Source of the DNA: Paraburkholderia sediminicola
Lineage (GTDB): Bacteria > Pseudomonadota > Gammaproteobacteria > Burkholderiales > Burkholderiaceae
DNA length: 64,000 bases
NCBI RefSeq assembly: GCF_902859805.1
Contig: NZ_CADIKC010000006.1
Span: 186,001 to 250,000, forward strand
Direction: 5' to 3'
The notes below the pieces were generated by a model. The model was given only the letters and a program-made list of their open reading frames with translations, ran no database searches and was not told the origin of the DNA. Below, in pieces: positions 60,449 through 64,000 of the stretch (its first letter is position 1; each line of letters starts with the position of its first letter). The position numbers and the translations under genes are program-made.

Positions 60449-61123
60449 ATGAGCGTCACGAAAGATCGGGTTCAGGCACCACCGTCCGAAGTGGACGTCT
60501 CCAGCGAGGTATTGAGCTCGTTGATCAACATGTCGGGGCGTCAACGGATGCTGTCGCAGCGCATCGCATTGCAGTCGATGTTGGCGTTTCAAGAGTTCGA
60601 CGGTGCGTTGACAATCGCGCGGGAGACCTTGCGTACGTTTTCGGACAGCCACACGGCGCTGGTGCAAGGCCGCGACGGCCTGCCCGGACTGTTCTCTCCG
60701 GCGTTGCGCGAAGCTTTTCACGGCAGCGGGGACGTTGCTAAGAAGATCACGGACTTTATCGCGCTGGCCTCGGTGGCGCTGGAGGCGATCGAACGCGGTT
60801 CGCCGCGCGCTAATGAAGCGCTGAACGCGTTGATCGGTTCCGTCGATCCGTTGCTGACGCATTTGCACGCCGTAACCGCTGTCTACGAGCAGGAAAGCAG
60901 GCGCATTGCGCGGGCGCAGAAGAAAGGCCAGCAGGATCTTATCGAGCGGATCAAAGCGATCGCAAAGGAAGCGCATATCGTCTCGTTCAACGGTCAGATC
61001 GTGGCAAGCCGCTCGAATGTGACCGGCCGGGAGTTCGCTGTGATAGCAGGCGTGATGACATCTATCACCAAGGAACTTGAGGCTGTGGTGAGCGCGTTTG
61101 TGCAGAAGACTTCGGCGGGATAG
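60449..61123 (+). CDS. Soluble PilJ-type nitrate-sensor-like protein with MCP-tip-like end
   Basis: A 224-residue cytoplasmic protein with no signal or membrane helix. Residues 22-42 carry a P-box-like motif (LINMSGRQRMLSQRIALQSM), comparable to the nitrate-binding P-box of NarX and to PilJ N-terminal domains. The middle is helical. Residues about 170-205 (IKAIAKEAHIVSFNGQIVA, GREFAVIAGVMTSITKEL) resemble the hairpin tip of methyl-accepting chemotaxis proteins. It lies 100 bases after the transporter on the same strand. A nitrate-sensing role, perhaps controlling the leader, is inferred from motif and position. Confidence 0.75.
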   Translation: MSVTKDRVQAPPSEVDVSSEVLSSLINMSGRQRMLSQRIALQSMLAFQEFDGALTIARETLRTFSDSHTALVQGRDGLPGLFSPALREAFHGSGDVAKKITDFIALASVALEAIERGSPRANEALNALIGSVDPLLTHLHAVTAVYEQESRRIARAQKKGQQDLIERIKAIAKEAHIVSFNGQIVASRSNVTGREFAVIAGVMTSITKELEAVVSAFVQKTSAG

Positions 61124-61248
61124 GCGAGCGCCTGTTGCAATCTGTTTGGCTGTGCTTCAGCGGAAGAGCAGGGCGCTGCCAGAAAATACGCAGGCGAATA
61201 CTTGCATGTTGTCGGACGCAAGCCTAATATGCAGTCAGGAGGCTGCAT

Positions 61249-61734
61249 ATGACGATCTCATCTGGCACACTCAATAATGCTTCGACTGACCGCATCGAGA
61301 AACAGATTCTGCTGAAGGCGCCGCGCTCGCGAGTGTGGCGCGCGGTGTCCAACGCCGAGGAATTTGGCAAATGGTTTTGCGTGGATTTCAACGGCAAACA
61401 GTTTGTCGCCGGTCAGTCCGTGCAAGGCAACATCACCTATCCGGGCTACGAACATCTCGTTATGGATGTGCTGGTCGAGCGCGTCGAACCGGAACATCAT
61501 CTGTCGTTTCGCTGGCATCCGGCCGCGGTCGATGTGTCGGTCGACTACTCGCCCGAGCCCACCACGCTGGTCGTATTTGAGTTGAGCGAGGTCGATTCAG
61601 GCACGTTGCTGCGGGTGGTCGAATCGGGCTTCGATCAGATTCCGGCCGCACGCCGCGCGGAAGCGTTTCGCATGAATAACGGCGGGTGGGAAGAGCAGTT
61701 GGTCAACATCGAAAAGCATGTCGCCAAGGGATAA
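61249..61734 (+). CDS. SRPBCC/AHSA1-like protein
   Basis: A 161-residue START-like protein of the AHSA1 group: IEKQILLKAPRSRVWRAVSNAEEFGKWF, HHLSFRWHPAAVD and LLRVVESGFDQIPAARRAEAFRMNNGGWEEQL. These small cytoplasmic proteins bind hydrophobic ligands and are usually coupled to an ArsR-type regulator, which here follows with an overlap of 17 bases. Ligand unknown. Confidence 0.92.
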   Translation: MTISSGTLNNASTDRIEKQILLKAPRSRVWRAVSNAEEFGKWFCVDFNGKQFVAGQSVQGNITYPGYEHLVMDVLVERVEPEHHLSFRWHPAAVDVSVDYSPEPTTLVVFELSEVDSGTLLRVVESGFDQIPAARRAEAFRMNNGGWEEQLVNIEKHVAKG

Positions 61735-62083
61735 GCCGGCTGCCGGCAATGCGCGGGTGAAGGCGGCCATGCTGCGAAGTTCCGCGCAGATTTTTGCGGC
61801 GCTCGGCGACGAAACGCGACTGCGTCTGATCGCCGTGTTGTGCGCGGGCAGTGCGATGTCGATTGCGCAGTTGACCGCCGGTACGGAGATTACGCGGCAG
61901 TCGGTCACGCAGCATTTGCAGGTGCTTGCCAATGCGGGCCTGGTGCGCGACGTCAAGGTGGGCCGTGAACGCTTATGGGCGTTCGAACCGGCGCACCTCG
62001 AAGAAGCGCGGCGCGCGCTTGACGCGATCTCGCAGCAGTGGGATCACGCGCTGCTGAGATTGAAGGCCGCGGTGGAAGAGTGA
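61718..62083 (+). CDS. ArsR-family transcriptional regulator
   Basis: A winged-helix regulator of 121 residues overlapping the SRPBCC gene: SSAQIFAALGDETRLRLIAVLC, the recognition helix ITRQSVTQHLQVLANAGLV, and the wing VKVGRERLWAFEP. It lacks the metal-binding cysteine motif, as in the subgroup paired with AHSA1 proteins. An inner ATG at 61769 is possible. The usual order in this pair is regulator first; here it is second. It probably represses its own operon. Confidence 0.92.
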   Translation: MSPRDKPAAGNARVKAAMLRSSAQIFAALGDETRLRLIAVLCAGSAMSIAQLTAGTEITRQSVTQHLQVLANAGLVRDVKVGRERLWAFEPAHLEEARRALDAISQQWDHALLRLKAAVEE

Positions 62084-62089
62084 AATTTC

Positions 62090-63247
62090 CTAGAATTTGT
62101 GCCGCAGCGCAACCCGCACGGCCACCTGATTCCCCGTTGACGACGGCGCCTGCACGCCCGGAATGAACGCGTCGTCGAGAATCGAGTGGGTCGAGTCGCC
62201 CGCAACCTTCTGATACTCGCCCTGCACGTAAACGTCCGTGCGTTTGGACAGGTTGTAATCCGCCATCACACCGACCGAGTGAATCTTCGGCTTCACGCTG
62301 CCCGTCGACGCGTCGTAGTTCTCCATCGTGTACACATACTGCGCGCCGATAAAGAAGGCAGGCGTGAACTGATATTTGCCGTTCACTTCGAAGTTCTGGT
62401 ATTTCAGCGTATTCAGGCTGACACCCGATGCCGCCAGCGGGACACCGATATAGCCGTTGCCGGTCGGGTCCTTATAGTTGGAGTTGGTGTAAGCAAAACC
62501 GGCTGTCGCCGAACCGAACGTGTAGTTGATGCCGGCGCCGAACACCCGCATGCGCCCGGCGATGAAGCTCGCGTCGTTTGCCGTGATCGCGCCGGTGGAA
62601 CCTGCGCCCGGATTGTTCGCCTGCAGGTACGCGGCCGCAATCAGCAGTCCGCCGTTCGCGTACTGGCCGCCGAAGCTGTAGGCGCGGTTGTTCGCGAAGT
62701 TCGTGTCGTTGCTGAAGCTGTACACGCCGCCGAACTGGAAGCCCGCGATTTCCGGGCTCGCGTACTTCACGCTGTTGCCGAGGCGGAATGAGTTGTCCGT
62801 GTTGTCGTTGTCGTACGGGTGCGCAAACAGGTAGCCGGCCCAGTTGCCGTTGGCGGTGGTCTGCGCGAGGTAATCGACCACCGAGTCGTACTGGCGCCCG
62901 AGCGTAACGGTCCCGAACCGGTTGTCGCTCAAGCCCACATAGGCCTGGCGGCCGAACATGCGGCCGCCCTGGCCGAGCCGCCCCGAACTCACGTCGAAGC
63001 CGTTTTCCAGTTGAAACACGGCCTTCATGCCGCCGCCCAGATCTTCCGAACCCTTCATGCCCCAGCGGCTGCCTTGCGCATAGCCGCTCGCCATTTCCCA
63101 GACCGCGCCGTGCCCGGCGTTGTTGGTGTAGTCGATGCCTTCATCCAGTACGCCGTACAGGGTCACGCTGCTTTGCGCGAAGGCGGACGGGGCCGCCAGC
63201 GAGGTGAGTGCCGTGAAGGCGGCGGTGGCGATGACATTCTTTTTCAT
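62090..63247 (-). CDS. Gram-negative general porin (OmpC-like)
   Basis: A 385-residue outer-membrane porin. A signal peptide (KKNVIATAAFTALTSLAAPSAFA) precedes QSSVTLYGVLDEGIDYTNN. The mature 16-strand barrel pattern is visible, with TLGRQYDSVVDYLAQT in the constriction region and the C-terminal phenylalanine in LRHKF. GGAG precedes the ATG. Burkholderia carry many paralogues of this family; no substrate can be assigned. It converges with the ArsR gene, with 6 bases between stops. Confidence 0.94.
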   Translation of the reverse strand: MKKNVIATAAFTALTSLAAPSAFAQSSVTLYGVLDEGIDYTNNAGHGAVWEMASGYAQGSRWGMKGSEDLGGGMKAVFQLENGFDVSSGRLGQGGRMFGRQAYVGLSDNRFGTVTLGRQYDSVVDYLAQTTANGNWAGYLFAHPYDNDNTDNSFRLGNSVKYASPEIAGFQFGGVYSFSNDTNFANNRAYSFGGQYANGGLLIAAAYLQANNPGAGSTGAITANDASFIAGRMRVFGAGINYTFGSATAGFAYTNSNYKDPTGNGYIGVPLAASGVSLNTLKYQNFEVNGKYQFTPAFFIGAQYVYTMENYDASTGSVKPKIHSVGVMADYNLSKRTDVYVQGEYQKVAGDSTHSILDDAFIPGVQAPSSTGNQVAVRVALRHKF

Positions 63248-63531
63248 TGTGAGCTCCAGACTTTGGTAATGAGCGGCCCCGTGGTTCGAAATGGGGGTTC
63301 GACCGCTTGCAAAGGCCGCTGCTTATTGGCAAAGCCCGGATTCTGCTATTCGGGATGAGATTCGCGTATGAGGCACATCCCTGGATAAACGTGATTTTTT
63401 CGAATGTTTGTCCCGCGAATTATTCGCTTGTGGCGAGCCGTCACGGAGAGAAAAATTCCGGTCATGCACCTTTGGCATGAAGGCGATAGCCGAAGGCAAT
63501 GCGCCACCGCACCAGGTTTTCAGGAGACGAC
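63248..63531. other. Divergent intergenic between porin and aldehyde dehydrogenase
   Basis: About 280 bases. AGGAGA (63522-63527) is the ribosome site of the dehydrogenase. An AT-rich patch at 63385-63430 may contain promoter elements, but no clear hexamer pair is seen. Confidence 0.4.
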
Positions 63532-64000
63532 ATGCGACTCGATCGGAATTTTGCTAACGGCTGCTTTATCGACGCGGCAAGCGACGAGCTCATCGCCGTC
63601 ACCAACCCCGCCACCGAAGCCGTGATTGCCCACGTCACGGGCGCCACCGAAGCCGAGGCCATCGCCGCGGTCGACGCAGCAGCGGCCGCCCAGAAGGGCT
63701 GGCGCAAGCTGCCTTCGGCCGAGCGCGCGGTCTATCTGCACAAGCTCGCCGACGCGCTCACCGAATGCGCGCCCGCCATCGGCGCGGCGCTCGCGCTGGA
63801 GTCAGGCAAGAGCGTCGCCGACGCCACCAACGAAGCCATCTACGCCGGCCAGATCACCCGTTACCACGCCGAATGGGCGCGCCGCATCGAAGGCGAGGTG
63901 ATTCCGAGCGACACGCCCGACGAAAACCTCGTGCTGCATCGCGAGCCGATTGGCGTGGTCGCGTGCCTGATCCCGTTCAATTACCCGGTCTATACGTTCA
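63532..64000 (+). CDS. Aldehyde dehydrogenase, 5' part
   Basis: The first 156 codons of an NAD(P)-dependent aldehyde dehydrogenase, cut by the window edge. N-terminal features are NFANGCFIDAASDELIAVTNPATE, the helix ALALESGKSVADATNEAIYAG, and the cofactor-approach strand GVVACLIPFNYPVYTF. The catalytic cysteine lies outside. It is preceded by AGGAGA at 4-5 bases. The start resembles the lactaldehyde/succinate-semialdehyde branch, but substrate cannot be stated from this part. Confidence 0.9.
   Translation, partial: MRLDRNFANGCFIDAASDELIAVTNPATEAVIAHVTGATEAEAIAAVDAAAAAQKGWRKLPSAERAVYLHKLADALTECAPAIGAALALESGKSVADATNEAIYAGQITRYHAEWARRIEGEVIPSDTPDENLVLHREPIGVVACLIPFNYPVYTF

Noticed and set aside
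1..64000. CRISPR arrays, tRNA or rRNA genes, phage attachment sites
   Set aside because: No regularly spaced repeats of the right size, cloverleaf patterns or integrase genes were seen. The tandem repeats found (12, 14 and 15 bp) have no spacers.

Overview
The window looks like part of a Burkholderiaceae chromosome, most probably Paraburkholderia. The evidence is high GC with strong GC bias at third codon positions, a near-complete cepacian-type exopolysaccharide (bce) locus, a Burkholderia-type porin, and a nitrate reductase fused to a CysJ-like flavoprotein reductase. No tRNA, rRNA, CRISPR array or intact insertion sequence was found. Species assignment is inference.

Layout. (1) Positions 1-11 kb hold housekeeping and stress genes: the end of holB, a GNAT acetyltransferase, a TatD-type hydrolase, an exported ankyrin protein, a Rap1a/Tai-like secreted protein, otsA (trehalose-6-phosphate synthase), a RecF-like ATPase, a GT4 glycosyltransferase, a SYLF lipoprotein, a small membrane protein, a PsiF protein and a YciI-like protein. 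(2) Positions 11.2-45.5 kb hold the exopolysaccharide locus. A putative regulator made from an IS402-type DNA-binding domain precedes bceA (GDP-mannose synthesis, minus strand). Then come bceB-K on the plus strand: priming transferase, UDP-glucose dehydrogenase, tyrosine phosphatase, Wza, Wzc kinase, glycosyltransferases and Wzy. A minus-strand operon follows (acyltransferase, SGNH hydrolase, gmd), then bceP-Q-R on the plus strand (secreted beta-propeller, Wzx, double glycosyltransferase), bceS on the minus strand, and galU/bceT on the plus strand. Together these supply UDP-Glc, UDP-GlcA, GDP-Man and GDP-Rha precursors, repeat-unit assembly, acylation, flipping, polymerisation and export. The two halves, described elsewhere as separate bce-I and bce-II clusters, are contiguous here.

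(3) Between bceR and bceS sits an unrelated RHS toxin/immunity-type module at about 38.2-42.5 kb. It comprises a tiny exported YD-repeat protein, a Sec-exported 1156-residue RHS protein with a variable C-terminal tip, a small AT-richer candidate immunity gene, a strong terminator, and a 33-codon remnant of a SymE-like toxin lying against the bceS stop codon. (4) Positions 45.6-51.2 kb hold malate synthase G, a GlcG/HbpS protein, a MOSC protein, and a divergent single-domain response regulator and GAF histidine kinase. (5) Positions 51.2-61.1 kb hold a nitrate assimilation locus. Two tandem NtrC-like sites lie upstream of a sigma-54 promoter, followed by an ANTAR-type leader hairpin, a long intrinsic terminator, nirB, nirD, a nitrate reductase-CysJ-like fusion of 1400 residues, a NarK/NasA transporter, and a soluble PilJ-type nitrate-sensor-like protein with an MCP-tip-like C-terminus. 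(6) The right end holds an SRPBCC-ArsR pair, a porin and the start of an aldehyde dehydrogenase.

The strongest leads are the layered control of the nitrate operon (NtrC, sigma-54 and a NasT-type leader), the internal translation start inside the reductase fusion, the soluble mini-receptor beside narK, the RHS/SymE island inside the exopolysaccharide locus, and the domesticated transposase domain next to bceA.
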